Below, piece after piece: positions 50,646 through 58,568 of a stretch of 64,000 nt of DNA. The stretch spans positions 4,940,001-5,004,000 of the forward strand of contig NZ_JAPZBC010000001.1 in assembly GCF_027460265.1 (NCBI RefSeq), given 5' to 3'. The notes beneath the pieces are model-generated. The model was not told the DNA's origin. It saw only the letters and a list, made by a program, of their open reading frames with translations, and did no database searches. Position numbers and translations under genes: made by a program. Position 1 is the first letter of the stretch. Each line of letters opens with the position of its first letter. This DNA is from Streptomyces sp. WMMC940 (GTDB taxonomy: Bacteria > Actinomycetota > Actinomycetes > Streptomycetales > Streptomycetaceae).

Positions 50646-51945
50646 ACGGAAGGTGCTCCCGGTTGTGGGCGACCAGCCGCTCGGTGAGCGCCTCGGCGTG
50701 TTCGTACTGGCCGATCAGGGGGTGGGCCAGCAGCGCCTTGAACACCCGGTCGCGGCCGCCGCGCAGGGCCGCCTCCAGTGCCAGCTCCTCGTAGGCCGTG
50801 ACGTTCGCGATCAGCCCGCCGCACAGAGGCCCGACGTCCGGTAGCGGCAGCGGAGCCGCGCCCTTGGTGCCGACGGTGGCCTGCACCTCGACGACGGCGT
50901 CGTCGGGGAGGAACGGCAGGGTGCCGTTGTTGTACGTGTTGACCACCTGGTGGGGGCTGCCCGTTCCCCCGAGGAGCGACGCGACGAGGTCGACGGCGGC
51001 CTCCGAGTAGTAGGCGCCTCCCCGCTGGGCGAGCAGTGCGGGCTTCTCGTCCAGCGAGGGGTCGCCGTACATCTCCAGGAGCCGCTGCTCCATCGCCGCG
51101 ACCTGGGCGGCCCGGGACGGCTTGGTCCGCATCTCCCGGACGACCGCGTCGTGCGCGTAGAAGTAGCGCAGGTAGTACGACGGGACCACGCCGAGGCGGT
51201 CCAGGACCTGCCGCGGGAGCCGCAGGTCCCCGGCGATGGCGTCGCCGTGCTCGGTGAGCAGCCGCGGCAGCACGTTCTCGCCCCCCGGACCGCCCAGCCG
51301 CACACCCGTTTCCCAGGTGAGGTGGTTGAGGCCCACATGGTCCAGGTGGACGTCGCCCGGGGAGACGTCCAGCAGCGCGGCGAACTTCCGCTGCAGGCCG
51401 ATCGCCACGTTGCACAGCCCGACCGCCCGGTGGCCGGCCCGGAGGAGGGCGCGGGTCACGATCCCGACCGGGTTGGTGAAGTCGACGATCCACGCGTCGG
51501 GTGCGGCGCGCCGCACCCGTTCGGCGATGTCCAGCACCACCGGGACGGTGCGCAGCGCCTTGGCCAGGCCGCCGGCGCCGGTCGTCTCCTGTCCGACGCA
51601 GCCGCACTCCAGTGGCCAGGTCTCGTCCTTCTCCCGCGCGGCCTGGCCGCCGACGCGCAGCTGCAGCAGCACGGCGTCGGCGCCCGCCACGCCCGCGTCC
51701 AGGTCGGAGCTGGTCGTGATGCTCCCAGGGTGGCCCTGCCGGGCGAAGATCCGGCGGGCGAGGCCGCCGACCAGGTCCAGCCGTCGGGCGGCCGGGTCGA
51801 TCAGCACCAGCTCGCCGATCGGCAGGGTATCCCTCAACCGGGCGAATCCGTCGATCAGTTCGGGCGTGTAGGTGGACCCGCCACCCACGACCGCGATCTT
51901 CGCCCGCCGGGGGTTCGGGGGGTGTCCCCCGCTGGATTGCCGCAT
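50638..51945 (-). CDS. glycoside hydrolase family 4 (6-phospho-beta-glucosidase-like)
   Basis: A 435-residue NAD- and metal-dependent GH4 enzyme. ATG at 51945 with GAAGGG. Rossmann start KIAVVGGGSTYTPELIDGF, ADAVLLQLRVGGQAAREKDE, VDFTNPVGIVTRALLR, GLCNVAIGLQRKFA (metal-binding Cys region), HVGLNHLTWETGV (metal His), YYLRYFYAHDAV, VVNTYNNGTLPFLPDDAVVEV. It hydrolyses phosphorylated or, in some actinobacterial members, unphosphorylated beta-glycosides. It starts five bases after the end of a ruined permease gene, so its former partner transporter is gone; its stop overlaps the sugar-kinase start. Confidence 0.9.
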   Translation of the reverse strand: MRQSSGGHPPNPRRAKIAVVGGGSTYTPELIDGFARLRDTLPIGELVLIDPAARRLDLVGGLARRIFARQGHPGSITTSSDLDAGVAGADAVLLQLRVGGQAAREKDETWPLECGCVGQETTGAGGLAKALRTVPVVLDIAERVRRAAPDAWIVDFTNPVGIVTRALLRAGHRAVGLCNVAIGLQRKFAALLDVSPGDVHLDHVGLNHLTWETGVRLGGPGGENVLPRLLTEHGDAIAGDLRLPRQVLDRLGVVPSYYLRYFYAHDAVVREMRTKPSRAAQVAAMEQRLLEMYGDPSLDEKPALLAQRGGAYYSEAAVDLVASLLGGTGSPHQVVNTYNNGTLPFLPDDAVVEVQATVGTKGAAPLPLPDVGPLCGGLIANVTAYEELALEAALRGGRDRVFKALLAHPLIGQYEHAEALTERLVAHNREHLPWA

Positions 51946-51950
51946 GCGTG

Positions 51951-52301
51951 TCAGCCCTTCACTCCGTTTGGTGCGACTCCCTCGACGAAGGTCTTCCGTG
52001 CGAGGAGGAACACGGCGATCACCGGTGCCGTGATCATCACGGTCGCGGCCCTCGTCGGGTTCCGGTCCGTCTGGTGCGCGCCCTTGAAGGACTCCGATCC
52101 GTGGGAGGGCGTCCGGGGCGGGGTTCTCCGAGGCGTGGATCCGCGGGCCGGAGCAGGCCTTCCAGCAGGAGGAGGAGTGGAACAGCGCCACCGCGGCGCT
52201 CGCCGGCCCCGCCATCGGCAGCACGATCCGCACCGTCGTGCCGGCGAGGCGGTCGCGGCGAGGGCCACGGCCGTGGAGCGGAGTCTTACGGGCAGCACCA
52301 C
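51951..52301 (-). pseudogene. scar of a carbohydrate ABC transporter operon (SBP start joined to permease end)
   Basis: Reading leftward, AGGGAGACACC-GTG begins VVLPVRLRSTAVALAATAS, which looks like the start and signal peptide of a sugar-binding protein. Within 70 bases this gives way, in another frame, to RIVLPMAGPASAAVALF and ENPAPD, the conserved segment before the last helices of a MalG-type permease. After a further frame change comes AATVMITAPVIAVFLLARKTFVEGVAPNGVKG, a typical MalG C-terminus. Thus the front of the binding-protein gene and the tail of the second permease have been joined by deletion of everything between, with additional frameshifts. It lies between the ROK repressor and GH4 genes, exactly where the transporter belongs. 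Confidence 0.75.
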
Positions 52302-52395
52302 GGTGTCTCCCTGGGGGTGGGGGCGGACGGGTCGGGGATGCGTGGAGTGCGGGATGCGGGTTCGTGACGCGGGGGTGCGGTTCTCGGGTCGCGGT

Positions 52396-53598
52396 TCAGC
52401 GGGAGGTGTCGAAGACCTCCTCGCGGGTGGCGGCCAGGGCGCTCTCCAGGGCCCCGCGCAGCACCGGGTGCTCCTGTACGGCACCGATGGCGAGCCGGGG
52501 TCCGGACGGGGCCAGCTCGGCGAGTTCCGACCGGACCCGCTCGCGCAGAGGTTCCCCGCCGGCCGCGACGAGCGGTCCGGAGAGGACGACGAGTCCGGGG
52601 TCGAGGACGGCGACCAGGGAGGCGAGGCCGGTGGCGAGCGCGGTCGCGAAGGTGTCCAGGAGGACGCGGTACGGCCCCTGTCCGGCAGCCGCGGCCCGCG
52701 CCAGCAGGCCGGCCGCCACCTCGTGGTGCGGGCCCTGCGGGACGTCGGCGATGCCCAGTTCGCGGGCCAGCCGGGGCACGGTCCGGGCACCGGCCAGCTC
52801 CTGGAAGCCGCCGCTGCCGGCCTCGGAGACCTGCCGCACGAGCGGAGTGCCGGGCACCGGCAGGAAGCCGATCTCGCCCGCGCCGCCGGTGAATCCGCGA
52901 TACAGCCGGCCGCCGATGACGAGCGCGGCTCCGAGCCCCTCCTCGTTCCACAGCAGTACGAAGTCGTCCTGGCCGTGGGCGGCTCCGAGCCGCTGCTCGG
53001 CCACGGCGACCAGATTGACGTCGTTCTCGTACTCGACCGGCATGGGCAGCGCGGCCGCCAGTTCGGCGAGCAGCGTGGGGGAGTGCCAGCCGGGCAGGTG
53101 GGAGGCGTACCGCAGGCGCCCCGTGGCGGGGTCGAAGGCGCCCGGGGTGCCCACGACCAGGCGGTGTACGTCGCCCCGGGTGATCCCGGCGGCCTTCACC
53201 GCGCCGTCCAGTGCCTCGGCGACCTGTCCTACGACGCTCCCCGACCGCCGCCCTCGGGTCTCGGTGACGTGCTCGCCGACGATCGCGCCGGTGATGTCGG
53301 CGACGGCCGCGCGGACGCGCCGGCGGGTCACGTCGAGGCCGGCGGCGAAGGCGGTGCGGGCGTTGATCGCGTACAGCTGGGCGTTCGGCCCCGGACCGCC
53401 CTGGGTGGTGCCGGTGGCGACGACCAGCCCGGCGGCCTCCAGTCGGGCCAGCAACTGGGACGCGGTGGGTTTGGACAGGCCGGTCAGCCTGCCGATCCGG
53501 GTGCGTGAGAGCGGGCCGTGCTCCAGCAGCAGGTCGAGCGCCGCCCGGTCGTTCATGGCGCGGAGCACACGGGGGGTCCCGGGGGTGGTACCGGCCAC
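52396..53598 (-). CDS. ROK-family transcriptional repressor
   Basis: A 400-residue repressor. The GTG at 53598 was preferred to the one at 53610 because GAGGTG precedes it and it gives the common VAGTTPGTPRVLRAMNDRAALDLLL start. N-terminal winged helix LSRTRIGRLTGLSKPTASQLLARLEAAGLV, then a ROK sugar-kinase-like fold (GLDVTRRRVRAAVADITG, ENDVNLVAVAEQRLG, EEGLGAALVIGGRLYRGFTGGAGEIGF). The zinc motif CxCGxxGC usual in ROK proteins is absent. Operator-like repeats lie 30-60 bases upstream, so it is probably self-regulated and controls the GH4-kinase genes downstream, whose transporter is lost. Confidence 0.9.
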   Translation of the reverse strand: MAGTTPGTPRVLRAMNDRAALDLLLEHGPLSRTRIGRLTGLSKPTASQLLARLEAAGLVVATGTTQGGPGPNAQLYAINARTAFAAGLDVTRRRVRAAVADITGAIVGEHVTETRGRRSGSVVGQVAEALDGAVKAAGITRGDVHRLVVGTPGAFDPATGRLRYASHLPGWHSPTLLAELAAALPMPVEYENDVNLVAVAEQRLGAAHGQDDFVLLWNEEGLGAALVIGGRLYRGFTGGAGEIGFLPVPGTPLVRQVSEAGSGGFQELAGARTVPRLARELGIADVPQGPHHEVAAGLLARAAAAGQGPYRVLLDTFATALATGLASLVAVLDPGLVVLSGPLVAAGGEPLRERVRSELAELAPSGPRLAIGAVQEHPVLRGALESALAATREEVFDTSR

Positions 53599-53625
53599 GA
53601 GGCACCTCACTTTCCTGCGCGAACC

Positions 53626-53660
53626 GTTAGGAAACCTTCCTGTCTACTCGGAAACCTAGG
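53626..53660. promoter_or_regulatory. ROK operator repeats
   Basis: GTTAGGAAACCTTCCTG (53626-53642) contains the inverted AGGAA-N3-TTCCT typical of ROK-controlled promoters in Streptomyces. A second GGAAACCTAGG follows at 53650, giving direct repeats of GGAAACCT 20 bases apart. They lie just upstream of the repressor start. Confidence 0.6.
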
Positions 53661-53943
53661 TCGCCGTCATGGGCTCGTCAATACCCGGTGACCTCCGGCG
53701 GGTGCGGTATGCGGAAGGGCGTTCCTCACCCGCCGTTCCTCCGCGGCCCCCACCGATCCGCTCCCCGACGCGTGAGCGGGTCAGGGGGGTGGGGGCGGCA
53801 CCGGACCCCCGGCGCGCGCCAGGGGACTCACCACCCCCCGGCGCGCGACGAGGGCGTGTTGCGCTGCTGACCTGTGTGGAACGGTCTCCGCTGGTTGCGT
53901 GCTCTCGACGTCGGCCCGGTGTCCGGGGCGCGGCGCCCGGGCG
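53661..53943. other. intergenic region, nothing assigned
   Basis: Together with the operator zone this is about 345 bases between ROK and sigma-lectin genes. A direct repeat CCCGGCGCGCG occurs near 53811 and 53838. No frame has coding character. Confidence 0.4.
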
Positions 53944-55548
53944 TCATGGCCCGTCCGTCGCCCCGCCCCGCGTGGCCGACGCGAGGGACTCCACGGTCCA
54001 GCGCTGGTCGCTCCGGTCGTCCACGGAGCGGAGTTCCAGAGGGACGGGGCTCTCCACCCATTCCGGATCGGGGACGAGCGCGACCGTCGGGGCGGACTTC
54101 GGCCGGATCGCGCCCGCGGGTTCGACGAGGAAGGCCATCTTGTCCAGCTTCTCCGGGTTGTCCGAGGAGCACGGTCGGATGCCGACCCCCGCTCCGTCCC
54201 CGTCCGCCTTCAGGCAGAACGTGGGGTCGTCGCGGTTGTGAAGCCGTCCCTGCGCGTCCAGGGCCCACTGCTGAGTGAGGGCCTGGGTGCACGGGGCCGC
54301 CACCGCGCCGCCGCGCTTGGTGAGCACCCCGTCCTCGATGTCCATGCACAGCCCGCTGCCCTTGTGCACGATCCGTCCGTAGTCGAGGTCGCCGGGCGGA
54401 ACCGTGCTCCCCGCCCCCGGCTGTGTGGGGCCGGTTGCGGCGTTGCTCGGGGCTGCTGCCGAAGCGGACGGGCGGCCCTCGCCGCGGTCGGCACCCGTCT
54501 CCTCCCCGGAGTGACGCGCGGCGATGAGCAGAAGGGGAACCGAGACGGCGGCCACCGCGGCGACGGCACCGGCAACGCGCGCCCCGCGCCTCGGCGGGCG
54601 CCGTGCGTGGGCGGCACCGTGCGCCGGGCCGGGGTGTTCCCCCGCGTACCCGGATTCCGCCCCGCCACTGGGCGGCGGGGCGGAATCCGACGTGTGCCGC
54701 CCCTGGACGACGGCGGACGCGTACGCCGCTCCGTCCCGGTCGAGCAGCCCGTCGGCCAGCGCCGTGCGGAGGTCGTCGGAGAGCAGGATCAGTTGCGTCA
54801 GCAGTCCCTCGCACGCGAGGCATGTGTCGAGGTGAAGGGCGAGGTCGCCGCAGTGCGGACTGTCGTCCGCGACCGCCGCGGCCTCGACGAGGCGCCGGAA
54901 GCCGTTGCAGCGGGTGTCCCCGGCGCGCTCCGCATGCGCCTGGAGGAAGGCGTCGCGCAGGGTCTTCCGGGCCTTGGCCCGGAGGGCGGGGACGACGTCC
55001 GGTGCCACCCCGACGTAGGTCGCGACCCTCTCGTCCGGCTCCTGGTCCACGAGCGAGTACCACAGGACGCCCCTGGCGACCTCGGGAAGGGCGAAGAAGC
55101 CGTTGCGGAGCGTCTGCTTCTCCCACGACTCCGCCGGCGTGCCGTCAGGTCGTCCGCCGCCGCCCTCGCCGTGGTCGTCCGCCCAGGTGAGGAAGGAGGG
55201 CCTGAGCAGGGCCCGTCTGCCGGTCCGGGCCCAGCTTCGGGCTGTGTGGTGCACGTGCGTCAGGACGAAGTGGCGCCAGGTGCCGAAGGGGTCGATACCC
55301 GAGCGGGCTGCCTCGGCCGCCCGCTCCAGCGCCTCGTGTGCCAGCCGGTCGGCGGCCGTCCGGCCCCGGGTGCACAGCTGCGCGCAGATGACCGCGTACG
55401 AGAGGTGACGCTGCTTCAGTTCGTCCTCGGGGCTGTGGCCGGCTGCGCCGCGTGAGCGGATGCGCTCGGCGAGTTCCGTGTCCGTCGGCTCCGCGCGGCC
55501 ACCGCCCCAGGACACCGTTGTCGAACCGACCTTCTGCAGCCTCGGCAT
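53944..55548 (-). CDS. one-chain sigma-like / zinc anti-sigma / TM / ricin-lectin protein
   Basis: A 534-residue multidomain regulator. ATG at 55548 with GAGGGG; the GTG four codons earlier has no site. Residues 25-110 resemble sigma region 2 and 143-205 region 4 of ECF factors (LPEVARGVLWYSLVDQEPDERVA, VVPALRAKARKTLRDAFL). A zinc anti-sigma motif H239-x3-C243-x2-C246 follows, then a membrane helix (about 324-345) and an extracytoplasmic ricin-B-type lectin with GLCMDIEDG, TQQWALD and DQRWTVE (QxW repeats). The design suggests a sugar or wall signal outside controlling a tethered sigma domain. Whether the sigma domain still binds RNA polymerase is not shown. Confidence 0.8.
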   Translation of the reverse strand: MPRLQKVGSTTVSWGGGRAEPTDTELAERIRSRGAAGHSPEDELKQRHLSYAVICAQLCTRGRTAADRLAHEALERAAEAARSGIDPFGTWRHFVLTHVHHTARSWARTGRRALLRPSFLTWADDHGEGGGGRPDGTPAESWEKQTLRNGFFALPEVARGVLWYSLVDQEPDERVATYVGVAPDVVPALRAKARKTLRDAFLQAHAERAGDTRCNGFRRLVEAAAVADDSPHCGDLALHLDTCLACEGLLTQLILLSDDLRTALADGLLDRDGAAYASAVVQGRHTSDSAPPPSGGAESGYAGEHPGPAHGAAHARRPPRRGARVAGAVAAVAAVSVPLLLIAARHSGEETGADRGEGRPSASAAAPSNAATGPTQPGAGSTVPPGDLDYGRIVHKGSGLCMDIEDGVLTKRGGAVAAPCTQALTQQWALDAQGRLHNRDDPTFCLKADGDGAGVGIRPCSSDNPEKLDKMAFLVEPAGAIRPKSAPTVALVPDPEWVESPVPLELRSVDDRSDQRWTVESLASATRGGATDGP

Positions 55549-55933
55549 CGGGCCCCTCACTTGCTGCGCCGCTCCGCGTCCGATGTGCTTCGGACGCCGC
55601 AGAGGGGCGGTCGTTACGGGGGAACGGTCTGGTCCCGCTCAACTCCTGGACCCCGTAATGCGGTTGGGAGGCCTTTATGATGAAGGACCGGGCTCGCCGG
55701 CGGAAGGTGTTTCCGCTGGTAAGTTCCCTGTGCGGCGTGGAATGTGCGTGATGTCCGGGGATCTCAACGGCGGCCCGGGGCGCTCGCTCGGTCCGGTGCG
55801 GTCTGCCGGTCCCACCCGGTCCCCGCACGGCTCGTCCACACCCTTCCAGATCTTGATCACAGGGGACGGAAGGGCGGATCTCCCGAACGGAGAGTGCGAT
55901 CCGCCGCAGCGGGCCGTTCGTGACGGTGCCCGC
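55549..55933. other. intergenic region with hairpin and possible small ORF
   Basis: About 385 bases. GCGTCCGA (55576-55583) and TCGGACGC (55590-55597) form a perfect 8-bp hairpin 28 bases upstream of the sigma-lectin start, perhaps an operator or leader structure. A small rightward ORF at 55677 is listed separately. Nothing else is supported. Confidence 0.45.
55677..55751 (+). CDS. possible 24-residue small ORF
   Basis: Two adjacent ATGs (55677, 55680) follow GGGAGG at ideal distance. The product is MMKDRARRRKVFPLVSSL... ending GVECA with two cysteines. It has a strong ribosome site but no homologue that I recognise and no gene downstream on this strand. It could be a small peptide gene, or chance. 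Confidence 0.2.
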   Translation: MMKDRARRRKVFPLVSSLCGVECA

Positions 55934-56182
55934 TCACCTTCGAGTCGGCTCGCCCCGCACAGCCGGTCGGGCACCCGATGCGGCGCGGCGTGCTCGCAGG
56001 CGTCTTCGCACCCAGTCACCGGTCTCCCCGACGAATCCGAGGAGAGCGGCGGAGGCGGCACACGCCGTCGGGGAGGCGGGCCGGCCGATGGCCCAGCCGA
56101 TGAGCCACAGGCCCAGGGCGAACAGCAGCCACCACGCGATGAGGGATCCGCCGAGCCGCCACCGGCGGGAGCGGCCGCTCAT
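55934..56182 (-). CDS. small single-TM protein, unknown
   Basis: An 82-residue protein starting in the stop of the previous gene (ATGA). Basic N-terminus MSGRSRRWRLGG, one long hydrophobic segment SLIAWWLLFALGLWLIGWAIG, a short ASPTACAASAALLGFVGE and a basic, Arg-rich C-terminus, which suggests a membrane protein with cytoplasmic tail. I do not recognise the family. Confidence 0.6.
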   Translation of the reverse strand: MSGRSRRWRLGGSLIAWWLLFALGLWLIGWAIGRPASPTACAASAALLGFVGETGDWVRRRLRARRAASGARPAVRGEPTRR

Positions 56183-56460
56183 CGGGCGGTGGCCCCGGCG
56201 TCCCGGGTGGTGAAGGCCACCGTCGTGCATTCCGCGACGGCCGGTGCGCCGCCGAGGGCCGTGGCGGGCCCGGCCGCGGCGGGGCGGGGTGTCGCGTCCA
56301 CCGGTGCGACCTCGTAGCGGGTCAGGGGCGCCCTCCCCCGGGGATGCGTCGGCGCCGGGAGGGCGACCTGCCGCCGGGGTGCCCGGCCCGTGGGCGGAGC
56401 CACGCCGGTGGGCAGGAGCGTGAGGGTGAGGACGGCCAGGCCGGTCCACTGCCAGATCAC
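56179..56460 (-). CDS. small secreted or membrane-anchored protein, coupled to the next gene
   Basis: GTG at 56460 gives a 93-residue protein with hydrophobic N-terminus VIWQWTGLAVLTLTLLPTG, either a short signal or an anchor, followed by a Pro/Arg/Ala-rich tail with one Cys (VAECTTVAF). The frame is open further upstream but without a ribosome site or coding character. The overlap with the 82-residue gene is the main support. Function unknown. Confidence 0.45.
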   Translation of the reverse strand: MIWQWTGLAVLTLTLLPTGVAPPTGRAPRRQVALPAPTHPRGRAPLTRYEVAPVDATPRPAAAGPATALGGAPAVAECTTVAFTTRDAGATAR

Positions 56461-56649
56461 AGGTCGTCGGTTCCCATCGCAGAGAGGCCAGGCCGATTCC
56501 GGCCGTCCTCGGTGGCGAGCAGGATACGGCAGGCCCCGCTCCTCCGGCGGGCCCGATGCCCGGAGCAAGGGGCCCTCCCCGCGGAAGCGGTGCCAGCGGG
56601 AGCGGGAGCCGCGCCTCGTGGTGCCGGAGCGCCCGCTCCGGCCGTGGCG

Positions 56650-57702
56650 CTACTTCGACAGGGGCGCCGAAGGCGTGATCGGGGACGCCGCCACCGACTG
56701 CGGCGACGTGGCGGAGGCGTACGCGGACGGGGCCGCCACGCCCGCCGTCGGGTCGCTCGTCTGCTCCCCGTCGGCCTGCTGCGGCAGTCCGCCGACGATC
56801 CGGACACCGGCCTCGTCGAAGGTGCGCTTGATGCGCCAGCGCAGCTCGCGCTCCACGCCGAGCGCCTTGCCCGGCATCGTCTTCGCGGCGACGGAGACCG
56901 TCATCCGGTCGATCAGCACCTCGCTCAGGCCGAGGACCTCGACCGGGCCCCACAGCCGCTCGTTCCACGGCTCTTCCTTGGCCATCGCCGTCGCCGCCTC
57001 CTCGATGAGTTCGCGCACCCGGCCCAGGTCCTCGGCCGGCCGCACGTTCACCTCCACGGAGGCGGTCGACCAGCCCTGGCTCAGATTGCCGATCCGCTTC
57101 ACCTCGCCGTTGCGGACGTACCAGATCTCGCCGTTGTCGCCGCGCAGCTTCGTCACGCGCAGGCCGACCTCGATCACCTCGCCCGAGGCGACCCCTGCGT
57201 CGATCGTGTCGCCGACGCCGTACTGGTCCTCGAGGATCATGAAGACGCCGGAGAGGAAGTCGGTGACCAGGTTCCGCGCGCCGAAGCCCAAGGCCACGCC
57301 CGCGACACCCGCGGAGGCGAGCAGTGGGGCCAGGTTGATGTTGAGGGCGCCGAGGATCATCAGACCCGCCGTGCCGAGGATCACGAACGAGGCGACCGAC
57401 CGCAGCACCGAACCGATCGCCTCGGAGCGCTGTCTGCGCCGCTCGGCGTTGACCAGCAGTCCGCCGAGTGCCGTGCCCTCCATGGCCTGGGCGCTGCGGT
57501 TCATCCGTTCGATGAACTTGGTGAGCGCGCGGCGGACGGCGGTGCGCAGCATGATCGCGATCACGAGGATGAGCAGGATCCGCAGGCCCACGTTCAACCA
57601 GGTGGACCAGTTCTGCTCCACCCATCCGGCGGCTTCGTTCGCCCGGTCCGCGGCCTCGTCGAGACTGACGGGCGGCGCGGACGGATCGACGGCCAGGAAC
57701 AC
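56650..57702 (-). CDS. MscS-family small-conductance mechanosensitive channel
   Basis: A 350-residue channel. GTG at 57702 with GGAGG seven bases ahead. Three N-terminal helices (WLNVGLRILLILVIAIML; VLRSVASFVILGTAGLMILGAL; and the pore helix LLASAGVAGVALGFGARNLVTDFLSGVFMI with its Gly/Ala pattern) and the beta domain motif YGVGDTID, followed by the alpha/beta C-terminal domain (SVEVNVRPAEDLGRVRELI). A 50-residue Ala/Ser/Pro tail is extra. It releases solutes upon hypo-osmotic shock. Confidence 0.93.
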   Translation of the reverse strand: MFLAVDPSAPPVSLDEAADRANEAAGWVEQNWSTWLNVGLRILLILVIAIMLRTAVRRALTKFIERMNRSAQAMEGTALGGLLVNAERRRQRSEAIGSVLRSVASFVILGTAGLMILGALNINLAPLLASAGVAGVALGFGARNLVTDFLSGVFMILEDQYGVGDTIDAGVASGEVIEVGLRVTKLRGDNGEIWYVRNGEVKRIGNLSQGWSTASVEVNVRPAEDLGRVRELIEEAATAMAKEEPWNERLWGPVEVLGLSEVLIDRMTVSVAAKTMPGKALGVERELRWRIKRTFDEAGVRIVGGLPQQADGEQTSDPTAGVAAPSAYASATSPQSVAASPITPSAPLSK

Positions 57703-57947
57703 TGCGGAACCTCCGTGTGTGCGATCGGCGGACCATCCACACTATCGGGGCATACGACGTGCCTCCGGCGTTCTCCACAAGGGAGAGACGAGCCTCACCC
57801 GGGGAACCTCCCGGTGTGGCCGAGCGCACACAGAATCCCTCCGGCCCGTTACGGGTACGTAGTGGCGCTTCGACCAGGCATGAGGAGAGACTGAGTACAG
57901 ATCGTCCCGGCGCGAGCCACGCGCCGCCGGCGTACAAGGAGGCATCC

Positions 57948-58484
57948 GTGCCGCATGTCCTGGTCCTCAACGCGTCGTACGAGCCGCTCGGCGTCGTACC
58001 GCTCCGCCGCGCGCTCGTCCTCGTCCTCGAGAACAAGGCCGTCTGCCTCGAGGAGTCCGGCGCCTTCATGCACAGCGCGACCCGGGTGATCCCCGCGCCC
58101 AGCGTGGTCCGGCTCAAGCGTTTCGTCCGGGTCCCCTACCGGGGGCCCGTTCCTCTGACCCGCCGTGCGCTGTTCGCCCGCGACGGGGGCCGCTGCATGT
58201 ACTGCGGTGGCGTCGCAACCAGCGTCGACCACGTCATTCCGCGCAGTCGCGGCGGTCAGCACGTCTGGGACAACGTGGTTGCGGCGTGCCGCCACTGCAA
58301 CCACGTCAAGGCCGACCGGCACCTGCGCGAGCTGGGCTGGCGGCTGCGGCACCAACCCGCCCCGCCGAGCGGCCTCGCCTGGCGCATCATCGGCACCGGG
58401 CACAGGGACCCGCGCTGGCTGCCATACCTGCAGCCATACGGCGCGGACGACGCCATGGCCCGGATCGACGGCATATCCGCCTGA
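57948..58484 (+). CDS. HNH endonuclease
   Basis: A 178-residue HNH protein starting at GTG 57948 behind a perfect AAGGAGG. The N-terminal VLVLNASYEPLGVVPLRRALVLVLENKAVCLEES and the core RDGGRCMYCGGVATSVDHVIPRSRGGQHVWDNVVAACRHCNHVKADR show the HNH-type metal site (two CxxC pairs and DHVIPRSRGG). This group is widespread in actinobacterial chromosomes as a single gene, not tied to mobile DNA. The biological role is unsettled. Confidence 0.92.
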   Translation: MPHVLVLNASYEPLGVVPLRRALVLVLENKAVCLEESGAFMHSATRVIPAPSVVRLKRFVRVPYRGPVPLTRRALFARDGGRCMYCGGVATSVDHVIPRSRGGQHVWDNVVAACRHCNHVKADRHLRELGWRLRHQPAPPSGLAWRIIGTGHRDPRWLPYLQPYGADDAMARIDGISA

Positions 58485-58521
58485 AGGTCCGGGCCACTGT
58501 CGTGCGCGCGCTCCGGGCCGC

Positions 58522-58535
58522 CGGGCGTGCGCCCG
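58522..58535. terminator. short hairpin between convergent genes
   Basis: CGGGCG-TG-CGCCCG lies between the HNH nuclease stop and the stop of the GH84-type gene and may end both transcripts. Confidence 0.35.
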
Positions 58536-58568
58536 TCCGCGCCCGACGCCGACACGGACGCGCGCCGA

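Noticed and set aside
57771-57779. TTCTCCACA near the HNH gene as a DnaA box
   Set aside because: An isolated one-mismatch 9-mer is expected by chance; no second site or replication gene nearby.
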